A model generated the notes under the pieces. It did no database searches and was not told the DNA's origin. It was given only the letters and a program-made list of their open reading frames with translations. Shown in pieces: positions 27,050 to 36,190 of a DNA stretch of 39,281 bases. The DNA is taken from contig JACVRR010000011.1 in the NCBI GenBank assembly GCA_014534345.1, forward strand, positions 1 through 39,281, read 5' to 3'. A program made the translations under genes and the position numbers. Position 1 is the first letter of the stretch. The number at the start of each line of letters is the position of its first letter. The DNA is from Thermoleophilia bacterium. Lineage in GTDB: Bacteria; Actinomycetota; Thermoleophilia; Gaiellales; Gaiellaceae.

Positions 27050-27529
27050 ATGACCGTCTTGCGTGAAGGCGGCTGCGCCTGCGGCGCGGTGCGCTACCGC
27101 CTGCGCTCGGAGCCCCTGTTCGTCCACTGCTGCCACTGCCTGAACTGCCAGCGCCAGACCGGAAGCGCGTTCGTGATCAACCTGCTGATCGAGGCCGACC
27201 GGGTAGAGCTCCTCACCGGCGAGCCGCACGGGGTGGCCGTCCCGCGCGCCGGCAACCGCGAGCAGGAGATCCGGCGCTGTCCGGCGTGCCAGATCGCCCT
27301 GTACAGCGAGTACACGCGCCGGGACGTGCACTTCGTCCGCGCGGGGACGCTCGACGACCCGGCGTCGGTCGCGCCCGACGTCCACATCTTCACGCGTTCG
27401 AAGCTGCCCTGGGTGGCGCTGCCGGAGTCGGTGCCCGCGTTCGAGGTCTACTACGACATGCAGAAGCTGTGGCCGGCCGAGAGTCTCGCGCGCCTCGAGG
27501 CGCTCGACGTCGTGAAGCGCGCAGGCTGA
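27050..27529 (+). CDS. GFA-family (glutathione-dependent formaldehyde-activating/CENP-V-like) zinc protein
   Basis: GGCACGAVRYRL, CCHCLNCQRQTGSAF, RRCPACQIALYS. GAGGAGG RBS. Confidence 0.88.
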   Translation: MTVLREGGCACGAVRYRLRSEPLFVHCCHCLNCQRQTGSAFVINLLIEADRVELLTGEPHGVAVPRAGNREQEIRRCPACQIALYSEYTRRDVHFVRAGTLDDPASVAPDVHIFTRSKLPWVALPESVPAFEVYYDMQKLWPAESLARLEALDVVKRAG

Positions 27530-27552
27530 CGCCGCCTCGGCCTGCGACCCGG

Positions 27553-28215
27553 TCAGCCGGCCGGGCGTCGGTCGCCGTCGAAGAGTCCGCTCTCGTGCGC
27601 GAGGACGACCGCCTGAACGCGGTCGCGTAGCTGGAGCTTCTGGAGGATGTGCGTGATGTGCGTCTTGACCGTCGTGTCGCTGATGTAGAGCTGGCGGGCG
27701 ATCTCGGCGTTCGAGAGCCCGCGGGCGATCAGGCGGAACACCTCGAGCTCTCGCTCGGTCAGCTCGTCGAGGGCTCGCGGCGGCGCACGCCGCGGAATGC
27801 GCGTGAACCGCTCGATCACGCGTTTCGTCACGGCGGGCGAGAGCAGCGCGTCGCCGCCGGCGACGGTGCGGACGGCGGCGAGGAGCTGCTCCGGGGGGTC
27901 GTCCTTCAGGACGAACCCGCTCGCGCCGGCGCGGAGCGCCTCGTAGACGTACTCGTCCAGGTCGAACGTCGTCAGGATCAGGATCCGGGCGGTGCGGTCC
28001 GCGGCGAGGATCCGTCGGGTGGCCTCGAGCCCGTCGAGGTCCGGCATGCGAATGTCCATCAGCACGACGGTCGGCCCGAAGCGGGCGGCCTTTTCGACCG
28101 CCGCGAGCCCGTTGCTCGCCTCCGCGACGACCTCGATGTCGGGCTCGCCGGAGAGGAGCATGCGGAAGCCGGCGCGCACCATCGACTGGTCGTCGGCCAC
28201 CAGGACGCGGATCAT
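27553..28215 (-). CDS. NarL/FixJ-family response regulator
   Basis: VLVADDQSMVRAGFRMLL, VVLMDIRMPDLDGLEA, LuxR HTH LTERELEVFRLIARGLSNAEIARQLYISDTTVKTHI. Confidence 0.93.
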   Translation of the reverse strand: MIRVLVADDQSMVRAGFRMLLSGEPDIEVVAEASNGLAAVEKAARFGPTVVLMDIRMPDLDGLEATRRILAADRTARILILTTFDLDEYVYEALRAGASGFVLKDDPPEQLLAAVRTVAGGDALLSPAVTKRVIERFTRIPRRAPPRALDELTERELEVFRLIARGLSNAEIARQLYISDTTVKTHITHILQKLQLRDRVQAVVLAHESGLFDGDRRPAG

Positions 28216-29411
28216 CCCGCGCGCCGGCCGTCGAGGGGAAGGCGCGCGTTGAGCACGAAGCCGCCGCCGGGCGCCGCGCCTGCGGACATCTCGCCGCCGT
28301 AGATCTTCACGCGCTCGCGGATCCCGACCAGGCCGTGGCCGAGGCCGTCGCTCGCCGCGGGGCCGCTGCCGTCGTCGGCGACCTCGACCTCGATCCCCTC
28401 GGGGCGGTAGCGGACGACCACGTCGGCGCTGGTGGCGCGTGCGTGCTTGAGCGCGTTGGTCAGGCCCTCCTGCGCGATCCGGTACGCGGACAGGTCGAGC
28501 GCGCGCGGGAGCGGGAACGGCTCGCCCTCGACGTGCAGCCGCGCGGGTAACCCCGCGCGCTCGACTTCGTCGAGCAGCGAGTCGAGCCCGTCGAGCCCGG
28601 GCTGCGGCGCGAGCTCCGCCTCGTCCCCGTCGGGGCGGATCGCCCCGAGGAGGCGCCGCATCTCCGCAAGGGCGGTGCGACCCGCCTGCTCGACGTGCCC
28701 GAGCGCCTCCCGGTCCTCCTCGAGTGCCTGCGGCAGCTTGTGCCTGACGGCCCCCACCTGGAGCACCATCACGCTGACCGCGTGCGCGACGACGTCGTGG
28801 AGCTCGCGCGCGATCCGCGCGCGCTCCTCGGCGACGGCGATGCGCGCGGCCGCCTCCCGCTCGCGCTCGGCCTGGGCGGCACGGACCTCGGCCGCTTCCG
28901 CTTGCTGGGATCGCTCTCGGAGCGCGTAGCCCGCGAGCCAGCTGATCCCGAAGACCAGGGGAATGAAGAGCTGCTCGGCCGCGGAGTGCGCGGGCAGGTT
29001 GTAGATGATGATCACGGCGCCGCCGACCACGATCGCCCCGCCCAGCCACGCCCTCACCGCCTCGCGCAGGTTGCCGAGCAGGAACGCGGTCGCCATCCCG
29101 AGGATGTACACGCCGCCCGCGAACGGGATCAGCCGTCCGTCCACGAACGACGCACCGGCCGCGACGAGCCAGTAGGCCGCCGGCGCGCCAAACGGGAATC
29201 GCCTCCGCGCGAAGAGCGGGAGCACCATGACCGCAATCGCCGGCAGGCAGAACCAGAGCGTCCTTTGCGGCGCGTCCGGTGAGTCGCGGCTTACCGCGAC
29301 GACGACGATCGCCTGGATCGCGAGCACCGCGATCAGCGCGTCCAGCCTGTAGCTGCGAGCGAGGTGCTGGAGTCGCCTCACGAGCTGAAGGTACTCCAGG
29401 GTCGCGCGCAT
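28212..29411 (-). CDS. NarL-type sensor histidine kinase (HPK7)
   Basis: H-box IARELHDVVAHAVSVMVLQ; YRIAQEGLTNALKHA; DDGSGPAASDGLGHGLVGIRERV. ATGA overlap with the response regulator. Confidence 0.92.
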   Translation of the reverse strand: MRATLEYLQLVRRLQHLARSYRLDALIAVLAIQAIVVVAVSRDSPDAPQRTLWFCLPAIAVMVLPLFARRRFPFGAPAAYWLVAAGASFVDGRLIPFAGGVYILGMATAFLLGNLREAVRAWLGGAIVVGGAVIIIYNLPAHSAAEQLFIPLVFGISWLAGYALRERSQQAEAAEVRAAQAEREREAAARIAVAEERARIARELHDVVAHAVSVMVLQVGAVRHKLPQALEEDREALGHVEQAGRTALAEMRRLLGAIRPDGDEAELAPQPGLDGLDSLLDEVERAGLPARLHVEGEPFPLPRALDLSAYRIAQEGLTNALKHARATSADVVVRYRPEGIEVEVADDGSGPAASDGLGHGLVGIRERVKIYGGEMSAGAAPGGGFVLNARLPLDGRRAG

Positions 29412-29415
29412 CGCC

Positions 29416-29515
29416 TCCTACGTGAGTAGGAGCGGCGATCGTCGGCGGGTCCCGGCCCGAACCCGACCCCGCGACGACGCCGCTGCGCGGCCGTCTTCGT
29501 ACGGTCGCGGCATGG
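29416..29515 (+). promoter_or_regulatory. candidate regulated promoter module A: palindrome TCCTAC-GTGA-GTAGGA plus TACGGT-N6-ATG
   Basis: Palindrome 29416-29431; -10-like TACGGT 29500-29505; ATG 29512. About 70/100 ungapped identity (manual count) with 32269-32368. Confidence 0.6.
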
Positions 29516-29667
29516 ACGTCGAGCCGAGAGCAGGAGCGAAGGCACTCGAACGGCCGCCGGTCCGCGAGGTGGCCGCACGCGAGGAAGACGGCATCCAGCG
29601 TGCACGCCTCGTATCACCCCTACACCGACGCGGCCGCCTAGCGGCGCGCGCGGCGACGATCGCCTGA
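29512..29667 (+). CDS. putative 51-aa leader ORF upstream of the MMPL transporter
   Basis: ATG 6 nt after TACGGT; TGA 29665-29667 followed by AAAGGAGG RBS and ATG 29681. Confidence 0.3.
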   Translation: MDVEPRAGAKALERPPVREVAAREEDGIQRARLVSPLHRRGRLAARAATIA

Positions 29668-29680
29668 AAGGAGGCGCAAG

Positions 29681-31918
29681 ATGTTCGGGAGCAAGCAGGG
29701 AAATGGGCGGGCGGAGCGCAACGTCGCGGCCCGCATGGGCCGCTGGAGCGCCGCCCACTGGAAGACGGCCACGTTCGGCTGGCTGGCGTTCGTCGCCGTC
29801 GCCTTCGCCCTCGGCGGTCTCGTCGGGACGAAGAACGTCGATCCGAACACGTCCGGCCCGGGCGAGTCGGGCCGCATGGACAGAATTCTCGACGCCGGCT
29901 TCAGGCAGCCGGCCGGCGAGAGCGTCCTGATCCAGAGCCGTTCGGCTCGTGTCGGCGACCCCGCCTTCACCGCTGCGATCGAGGACGTCGTCGCGCGCGT
30001 CTCCAAGTTGGCGGACGTCCAGAACGTCCGCTCGCCGCTCGCGCCCGCGAACGCCGGCCAGATCGCGAAGGCGGAGGACGCGGCACTCGTTCAGTTCGAC
30101 ATCCGCGGCGACAAGGAGACGGCCGGTGACAGGATCGACCCGGTCCTCGACGCCGTGGCTGCAGCCCAGCGCGCCCATCCCGGGTTCTTCATCGGTCAGT
30201 TCGGCGACGCGAGCGCCGCGAAGGCGGTCGACACCGTGTTCGCGGACGACCTCGCGAGCGCGGGTCTGTTCTCGATCCCGATCACGCTCGTCATCCTCGT
30301 GGTCGCGTTCGGCGCACTCGTGGCGGCAGGGATCCCGCTGCTCCTCGCGCTCACGGCCGTCTTCGCGACCTTCGGGCTGACGGCGCTGCCGAGTCACGTG
30401 TTCCCGCTCGCGGAGGAGGCGTCCGCGGTCGTGCTGCTGATCGGGCTCGCGGTCGGCGTCGACTACTCGATGTTCTACTTGAAGCGCGAGCGCCAGGAGC
30501 GGGCCGCCGGGCGGAGCGAGCGGGCCGCGCTCGAGGCGGCCGCGGCGACCTCCGGCCGGTCGGTGCTCGTCTCCGGCTTGACGGTGATGGTGGCGATGGC
30601 CGGCCTGTTCCTGACGGGCGACGCCACCTTCGCGTCGTTTGCGTACGCGACGATGATCGTCGTCGCCGTCGCGGTGCTCGGCTCGCTGACCGTCCTGCCC
30701 GCGCTGCTCTCGAAGCTCGGCGACCGAGTCGACCGGCTGCGCGTGCCGCTCGTCGGTCGCCTCCGCCGCGACGACGGCGACGGCCGGATCTGGGGCGCGA
30801 TCGTCGACCGCGTCCTGCGCCGGCCCCTGATCTCCGCGGTGGTCGCGGCGGGTCTGATGCTGGGGCTCGCCGCGCCGGCGCTGCAACTGCGGATCGCCAC
30901 GCCGGGTCCGGATGCGGCGTTTCCGAAGTCGCTCGAGGTCATCAAGACGTACGACCGCATGCAGGAAGCGTTTCCGGGCACCGCGCTGCCTGCCAACGTG
31001 GTCGTGAAGGCGGCCGACGTCAACGCGCCGGCGATGCGAGACGCGATCCGGCGGCTCGAACGGCGGGCGCACGAGAGCGGGCAGATGGGCGAATCGATCA
31101 CCGTTGCAGTCAACGCGGATGCGACGGTCGCCAACATCACCGTTCCGATCGCCGGCACCGGGACCGACCCCGCGTCGAACACGGCGCTTGCCGAACTCCG
31201 CGGCGAGATCGTGCCCGAGACCGTAGGCGCAGTCCCCGGCGCGGAGGCCGGCGTCACGGGACTGACCGCCGCATGGAAGGACCAGGGCGACCAGGTGAAG
31301 GCGTGGCTGCCGCTCGTCGTCGGGTTCGTCCTCGTGTTCGCGTTCGCCCTCCTGCTCGTCGCGTTCCGCTCGCTCGTGATCCCGGTCAAGGCGATCGCGC
31401 TCAACCTGCTCTCGGTCGCGGCCGCCTACGGCGTGCTGGTGCTCGTCTTCCAGCACGGCGTCGGCAAGGGACTGCTCGGCTTCAGCGAGACCGCCGGGAT
31501 CTCCCCCGTCGTACCGGTGCTGCTGTTCGTGATCCTGTTCGGGCTCTCGATGGACTACCACGTCTTCATCCTCAGCCGAATCCGCGAGACGTTCGACTGC
31601 GGCGCGACCATGGACGACGCGGTTGCGCACGGGATCAGGTCGACGGCCGGTGTCGTCACGAGCGCCGCGATCGTCATGGTGGCCGTCTTCTCGGTCTTCG
31701 CAGCGCTCTCGTGGCTGTTCTTCAAGCAGTTCGGCGTCGGGCTCGCGGCGGCGATCCTGATCGACGCGACGATCGTCCGCGCGGTGCTCCTGCCGGCGAC
31801 GATGAAGCTGCTCGGGGAGTGGAACTGGTACCTGCCGGCCTGGCTCGAGTGGCTCCCGCGCTTCGAGCACGCGCCGGACGACGTGCCGGAGGCGACCCCC
31901 ACGCCGACGTCCGCGTAG
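29681..31918 (+). CDS. MMPL/RND-family transporter
   Basis: MMPL motifs LLIGLAVGVDYSMFYLKRERQER and FVILFGLSMDYHVFILSRIRETF; about 12 TM segments. AAAGGAGG RBS. Confidence 0.92.
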   Translation: MFGSKQGNGRAERNVAARMGRWSAAHWKTATFGWLAFVAVAFALGGLVGTKNVDPNTSGPGESGRMDRILDAGFRQPAGESVLIQSRSARVGDPAFTAAIEDVVARVSKLADVQNVRSPLAPANAGQIAKAEDAALVQFDIRGDKETAGDRIDPVLDAVAAAQRAHPGFFIGQFGDASAAKAVDTVFADDLASAGLFSIPITLVILVVAFGALVAAGIPLLLALTAVFATFGLTALPSHVFPLAEEASAVVLLIGLAVGVDYSMFYLKRERQERAAGRSERAALEAAAATSGRSVLVSGLTVMVAMAGLFLTGDATFASFAYATMIVVAVAVLGSLTVLPALLSKLGDRVDRLRVPLVGRLRRDDGDGRIWGAIVDRVLRRPLISAVVAAGLMLGLAAPALQLRIATPGPDAAFPKSLEVIKTYDRMQEAFPGTALPANVVVKAADVNAPAMRDAIRRLERRAHESGQMGESITVAVNADATVANITVPIAGTGTDPASNTALAELRGEIVPETVGAVPGAEAGVTGLTAAWKDQGDQVKAWLPLVVGFVLVFAFALLLVAFRSLVIPVKAIALNLLSVAAAYGVLVLVFQHGVGKGLLGFSETAGISPVVPVLLFVILFGLSMDYHVFILSRIRETFDCGATMDDAVAHGIRSTAGVVTSAAIVMVAVFSVFAALSWLFFKQFGVGLAAAILIDATIVRAVLLPATMKLLGEWNWYLPAWLEWLPRFEHAPDDVPEATPTPTSA

Positions 31919-31929
31919 CGCGGACGCCG

Positions 31930-31966
31930 CGATCCCCGGCCGCGATCGGCGCGTGGCCGGGGATCG
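31930..31966 (+). terminator. candidate terminator hairpin downstream of the MMPL gene
   Basis: CGATCCCCGGCC-(13 nt)-GGCCGGGGATCG, 12-bp stem. Confidence 0.45.
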
Positions 31967-32135
31967 TCAGCGCGCGAAGCGGGCGAGCGCGGCGCGGACC
32001 CTGCGCCGCATCGCGTCGCTGCCGGTTTGGCCGGAATCGTCGATCACCCGCAGGTCGGCGTCCGGCCATGCGCGGGCGAGCTCCCAGGCGGTCAGAAGCG
32101 GCGCGCCCATGTCGAGGAGTCCGCTTGCCGCTCGG
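31967..32135 (-). pseudogene. C-terminal remnant of a proline-iminopeptidase-like alpha/beta hydrolase
   Basis: Minus-strand translation SGLLDMGAPLLTAWELARAWPDADLRVIDDSGQTGSDAMRRRVRAALARFAR*; in-frame stop just upstream. Confidence 0.55.
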
Positions 32136-32268
32136 ATGCCGCGCGTCCCTCAGTAGACGCGGCTGCCGTCGCCGACGTCGCGCAGCCCCTGTCCGTGCGG
32201 CTCGCTCGCTGGGAACCGCCCCGCCACGGCGTGGATCCTCGCGCTGCGGCGGACCGATCGTACGCGCG

Positions 32269-32368
32269 TCCTACCTGCGTAGGAGGCCGACTCGTCGGCC
32301 CGTGCGAGCGCGAATCCGGCCCGCCGACGACGACGCGGCGCCGACGCTGTCCTAGCGTCGAGGCATGC
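32269..32368 (+). promoter_or_regulatory. candidate regulated promoter module B: palindrome TCCTAC-CTGC-GTAGGA plus TAGCGT-N6-ATG
   Basis: Palindrome 32269-32284; TAGCGT 32353-32358; ATG 32365. Same internal offsets as module A. Confidence 0.6.
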
Positions 32369-32391
32369 ACTCGACCTGGAGAGGAGCCACC

Positions 32392-34428
32392 ATGGACGCC
32401 CCGAGAGCCCGAGCGCTCACCCCCGCGCGCATCGTCGCGCTCGCCGTCGTCGCCGTGCTCGTGGTCGGGCTCGGCTACCTCCGCGTCACGACCGGCACGG
32501 ACCGGCTCGCCGTACCGGACGGCGCGAAGGCCGGCCAGCTCGTCCTCGAGCCGTGCGAGTACGCGACCGAGGACGGCGCGTACGGCGCGGACTGCGGCAC
32601 CCTCGTCGTACCCGAGAACCGCGCCGACCCGCAGTCGCGCCTGGTCGCCCTGCCGGTAACGCGCATCAGGGCACGCTCGGCGCGGCCGGCCGAGCCGATC
32701 TTCCGCCTCGGGGGCGGCCCCGGCGGGACGAACATGGAGTTCGACCGGGCGAGCCGGTTCGCCCAGCGGCACGACGTCGTCCTGGTCGGCTACCGCGGCG
32801 TCGACGGCTCCTCGGTCCTCGACTGCCGCGAAGTCGAGTCGGCGCTCGCGCACTCGACCGACCTCCTCGGCGAGAGGACGCAGCGCGCCTACGCCGAGGC
32901 GCTCCGGGCGTGCGCCGACCGGCTCGCCGGCGCGGGAGTCGATCTCCGCGGCTACAGCCTCCCGCAGCGGGTCGACGACCTCGAGGCGGCCCGCGTCGCG
33001 CTCGGCTACGACCGTATCCACCTGCTCAGCGAGAGCGCCGGGACCCGCACGGCGCTGATCTACGCCTGGCGCTACCCGGACAGCGTCCACCGCTCGGTGC
33101 TGATCGGAGCGAACCCGCCGGGCGGCTTCGTCTGGGACGCGAGGACGACCGACCTGCAGGTTCGCCGCTACGCCGCGCTCTGCGAGCGGGACGAGCGCTG
33201 CAGCACGCGGACGGACGATCTCGCCGAGTCGCTGACGCGCGCGGCCGGCGACATCCCGGACCGCTGGCTCTTCCTGCCGATCAAGGAGGGGAACGTTCGC
33301 GTGGCGACGTTCTACGGTCTCGTCGAGGCGTCGTCTGAACAGCCGATCTCCGCGCCGATGACGCTCGACTCGTGGCTCTGGGCGGAGGACGGCGACGCGA
33401 GCGGATTCTGGTTCCAGTCGCTCCTGGCCGACGTCGCGTTCCCGAAGGCGTTCGTCTGGGGCGACGTCGCAGCCGCCTCCCGGGCCGACGCCGACGCCGC
33501 GAAGCGCTACTTCGCCTCCGACCGCGCCCGCGGGACGGCCCTCGGCGATCCCGGCACGCAGTTCCTCTGGGCCGGCGGCCGCACCCTCGACGCGTGGCCC
33601 GCGACGCCGGACGAGGACGACTACGGCCGCATGCGCACGTCGTCGGTCGAGACGCTCGTCATCGGCGGCGAGCTGGACTTCGCGACCCCGCCGCAGGTGG
33701 CGAAGCGGGAGGTCATGCCGCACCTCCCGAACGGTCACCGGGTCGTCCTGGCAGGGTTCGGCCACACGACCGACTTCTGGACGCAGCAGCCAGAGGCGGG
33801 CACACGCCTGATCGGCACGTTCCTCGCGAGCGGGCGGGTCGACGACTCGCGGTACGAGCGGGGGAAGGTCGATTTCGCGCCGTCGATGAGCCAGGGCGCG
33901 ATCGCGAAGATCGTCGCCGGCTCGCTCGTCGGGCTCGCGGCGCTCGCCGTCCTCTCGCTCGGCTGGATGGCCGTCCGTGTCCGCGCGCGCGGCGCCTTCG
34001 GCCGCAAGGGGAGCGTCGCGCTGCGGTCGCTGAGCCCCGTTCTGCTCGGCGTGGGCGGCTGGCTCCTCGGCGTGCTCGTCGTCATCGCGACGATGCCCGG
34101 CGTCCCGATCGACGGCGAGCTGCTCGTCGCCGTCTCGGTCGGCGCGCCGATCGGGCTCGGGCTCTACCTCGCCTGGGTCGACCGCCGCTGGTCGACGACG
34201 GCCAAGTCCACGGGTCTCGCGGCAGCCGTGGCGGGCGCGCTCCTCGGCGCGTGGCTCGGGTTCAACGCGGCCGACGACCTCGTCGCGCTGCTCACGTCGA
34301 TTGCGGGGGCGGCCGCGGGGGGCAACCTGCTCCTGCTCGTGCTCGACGCCGCCTGGGATCGCCAGGCGCGCGATCGGTTCGCCGCCCCGACGGCGCCGGA
34401 TACGTCCGCCGCGGCCTCGGCTGGGTGA
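32392..34428 (+). CDS. alpha/beta hydrolase (TAP-like) with C-terminal TM segments
   Basis: Oxyanion region LGGGPGGTN, nucleophile elbow LLSESAGTRTALIY, C-terminal IGGELDFATPPQVAKREV..VVLAGFGHTTDFW and four hydrophobic helices. In-frame leaderless ATG at 32365 also possible. Confidence 0.85.
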   Translation: MDAPRARALTPARIVALAVVAVLVVGLGYLRVTTGTDRLAVPDGAKAGQLVLEPCEYATEDGAYGADCGTLVVPENRADPQSRLVALPVTRIRARSARPAEPIFRLGGGPGGTNMEFDRASRFAQRHDVVLVGYRGVDGSSVLDCREVESALAHSTDLLGERTQRAYAEALRACADRLAGAGVDLRGYSLPQRVDDLEAARVALGYDRIHLLSESAGTRTALIYAWRYPDSVHRSVLIGANPPGGFVWDARTTDLQVRRYAALCERDERCSTRTDDLAESLTRAAGDIPDRWLFLPIKEGNVRVATFYGLVEASSEQPISAPMTLDSWLWAEDGDASGFWFQSLLADVAFPKAFVWGDVAAASRADADAAKRYFASDRARGTALGDPGTQFLWAGGRTLDAWPATPDEDDYGRMRTSSVETLVIGGELDFATPPQVAKREVMPHLPNGHRVVLAGFGHTTDFWTQQPEAGTRLIGTFLASGRVDDSRYERGKVDFAPSMSQGAIAKIVAGSLVGLAALAVLSLGWMAVRVRARGAFGRKGSVALRSLSPVLLGVGGWLLGVLVVIATMPGVPIDGELLVAVSVGAPIGLGLYLAWVDRRWSTTAKSTGLAAAVAGALLGAWLGFNAADDLVALLTSIAGAAAGGNLLLLVLDAAWDRQARDRFAAPTAPDTSAAASAG

Positions 34429-34451
34429 GCCCGCCGGCGTCCCGCTGCGTA

Positions 34452-34487
34452 CCGAGCCCTGCGGGCGGTTGTGCCCGCAGGGCTCGG
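34452..34487 (+). terminator. strong hairpin terminator, 15-bp perfect stem
   Basis: CCGAGCCCTGCGGGC-GGTTGT-GCCCGCAGGGCTCGG between convergent genes. Confidence 0.65.
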
Positions 34488-34534
34488 CTACACCGGTGCG
34501 GCCCGGCGGTCCCGCCGTTGCGAGCGCCGCCGAA

Positions 34535-35113
34535 CTAGGGCGCGGCCGCCGGCACCCGCCGCCCGTCACCCGAGCACTCGATCAGCGTCGCCAGGCGGCG
34601 CGCGCGCGTCTCGGGGCGCTTCGCGCTGACGACCCAGAACGTCGCCATCGTGCGGTACGACGGCGACTGCGCCGTGAACCACGCCCAGGCGGCCGCGTTC
34701 GCGCGGAAGGCGGCCTCCTGCTCGGCGTCGAACGCGGCCTCGTGCCGCCGCTCGTAGGAATAGGCGCCCTCCGGCTGCTCGTGCCGGGCAGCGAACGCCG
34801 CCTCGCCGGCCGGGGTCATCCGCCCCTGCGCGCGGAGCTCGGCCACCTTGGCGACGTTGACCGCGCTCCAGTTGCTCGCCGGCCGGCGGGGCGTGAGCCG
34901 CTGCCGGTAGCGGTGCTCGTCGATCCGCTGCACCTTGCCGTCGATCCAGCCGTAGCAGAGCGCCTCGTCGACCAGCTGCGACCAGGTCAGCGAACGGCGG
35001 CCGGATCCCTTCTTGTAGAGGCCGACCCAGAGCTCTGACGCCGTCGCGTGGTGCTCCTCCAGCCAGGCGCGCAGCTCCGCCGGGCTCTCGAAGAACATGG
35101 CGTCCTCGGTCAC
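34535..35113 (-). CDS. YdeI/OmdA-like (OmpD-associated/bacteriocin-protection) family protein
   Basis: MFFESPAELRAWLEEHHATASELWVGLYKKGSGRRSLTWSQLVDEALCYGWIDGKVQRIDEHRYRQRLTPR. GTG 35113 or ATG 35098 start. Confidence 0.85.
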   Translation of the reverse strand: MTEDAMFFESPAELRAWLEEHHATASELWVGLYKKGSGRRSLTWSQLVDEALCYGWIDGKVQRIDEHRYRQRLTPRRPASNWSAVNVAKVAELRAQGRMTPAGEAAFAARHEQPEGAYSYERRHEAAFDAEQEAAFRANAAAWAWFTAQSPSYRTMATFWVVSAKRPETRARRLATLIECSGDGRRVPAAAP

Positions 35114-35238
35114 GGGCGCAGGATGCCCGACCTCGTCCCTCCGGGGAAGATCAGGGGCGATCGAGGGTGTTTCCGGATTTACGGCGGGGTGCGCGTGCAC
35201 GCATGCTCGGTGCGTCACTCGAGACAAGGGAGCGCGAG

Positions 35239-36162
35239 ATGAGCAGCATGGAAAGCATGGAAAGCAGTCCGGTCCGCGGGGCGCCGTCCGCCGGCGACGA
35301 GGCGAAGCGACTGCAACGCAGCGGAACGAACCGCTGGATCGCGGGGGTGAGCGGCGGCCTGGCCGAGTACTTCGGGCTCCACGCGGCGATCTACCGCGTC
35401 CTCTTCGTCGCGCTCGCCTTCGCGGGCGGCACGGGGATCCTCCTGTACATCGCGGCGGCGCTCGTGATGCCGGCCGAGGGCCGCGACGAGTCGGTGCTCG
35501 CCGACACGCTGCGCCGCCACCGCGACCGGCCGTGGCTCGTGATCGTGCTGGCGCTGCTCGCGCTGGCGTTGATCTTCGCGCTCTCCGACCCGGGCGGCGG
35601 GTTCGGGTTGGGGCTCGGCGGCGTCGTGCTGCTCCTGGTTCTCGGCGGCGTCGTGCTCGTGTGGACGCGCGCGGCGCGCCGTGACGCGAGGCGCAGCGAG
35701 GCAAGCGGGCGGAGTTCCGTCCGCTGGCGCGTGTCGGCCGTGGCGGCGATCACCGCCGTCGTGCTCGCGGGCCTGCTCGCCGTCGCCGCGGCGGCCGCCA
35801 AGGTCGACGGCGGGATCGGCGACCGGACCGAGCGTCCCGCGTCGGTCGCCGAGCTCGAGCGCGAGTACCGGCTCGGGTTCGGTTACCTCGGGCTCGACCT
35901 GCAGGACCTCGAGCTGCCGCGCGGCGAGACACGTGTCCGAGCAACCCTCGGCGTCGGCGAGCTCGAGATCACCGTCCCGAGCGACGTCGCAGTCGCGGTG
36001 ACCGCGAACGCGCGGTGGGGCGAGGTCGACGTCCTCGGCCGCCGGACGGAAGGGCGGCGACCGCGCGCGCGCTACGTCGACCCCGGCTTCGAAGGCGCAT
36101 CGCGGCGGCTGGTCGTCGAGGCCGAGGTCCGTGGGCCCGGCGAGCTCACCGTCCGGCGGTGA
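35239..36162 (+). CDS. PspC-domain protein with LiaF-like C-terminal domain
   Basis: TNRWIAGVSGGLAEYFGLHAAIYRVLFVALAFAGGTGILLYIAAALVMP; C-terminal LGVGELEITVPSDVAVAVTANARWGEVDVLG. Confidence 0.85.
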   Translation: MSSMESMESSPVRGAPSAGDEAKRLQRSGTNRWIAGVSGGLAEYFGLHAAIYRVLFVALAFAGGTGILLYIAAALVMPAEGRDESVLADTLRRHRDRPWLVIVLALLALALIFALSDPGGGFGLGLGGVVLLLVLGGVVLVWTRAARRDARRSEASGRSSVRWRVSAVAAITAVVLAGLLAVAAAAAKVDGGIGDRTERPASVAELEREYRLGFGYLGLDLQDLELPRGETRVRATLGVGELEITVPSDVAVAVTANARWGEVDVLGRRTEGRRPRARYVDPGFEGASRRLVVEAEVRGPGELTVRR

Positions 36163-36190
36163 GCGAGCGCCGTCCTACGATGACGTCCGG

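Noticed and set aside
27028-27066. 12-codon uORF MARRGGDHDRLA overlapping the GFA gene start
   Set aside because: Too short, no RBS, spacing from TACATT is long; likely chance.
29378-31870. 830-aa minus-strand ORF opposite the MMPL gene, and similar long antisense ORFs (e.g. 4454-6097, 21367-23331, 32092-34569)
   Set aside because: Low-complexity Arg/Asp/His-rich translations typical of spurious antisense frames in very GC-rich DNA; no recognisable domains.
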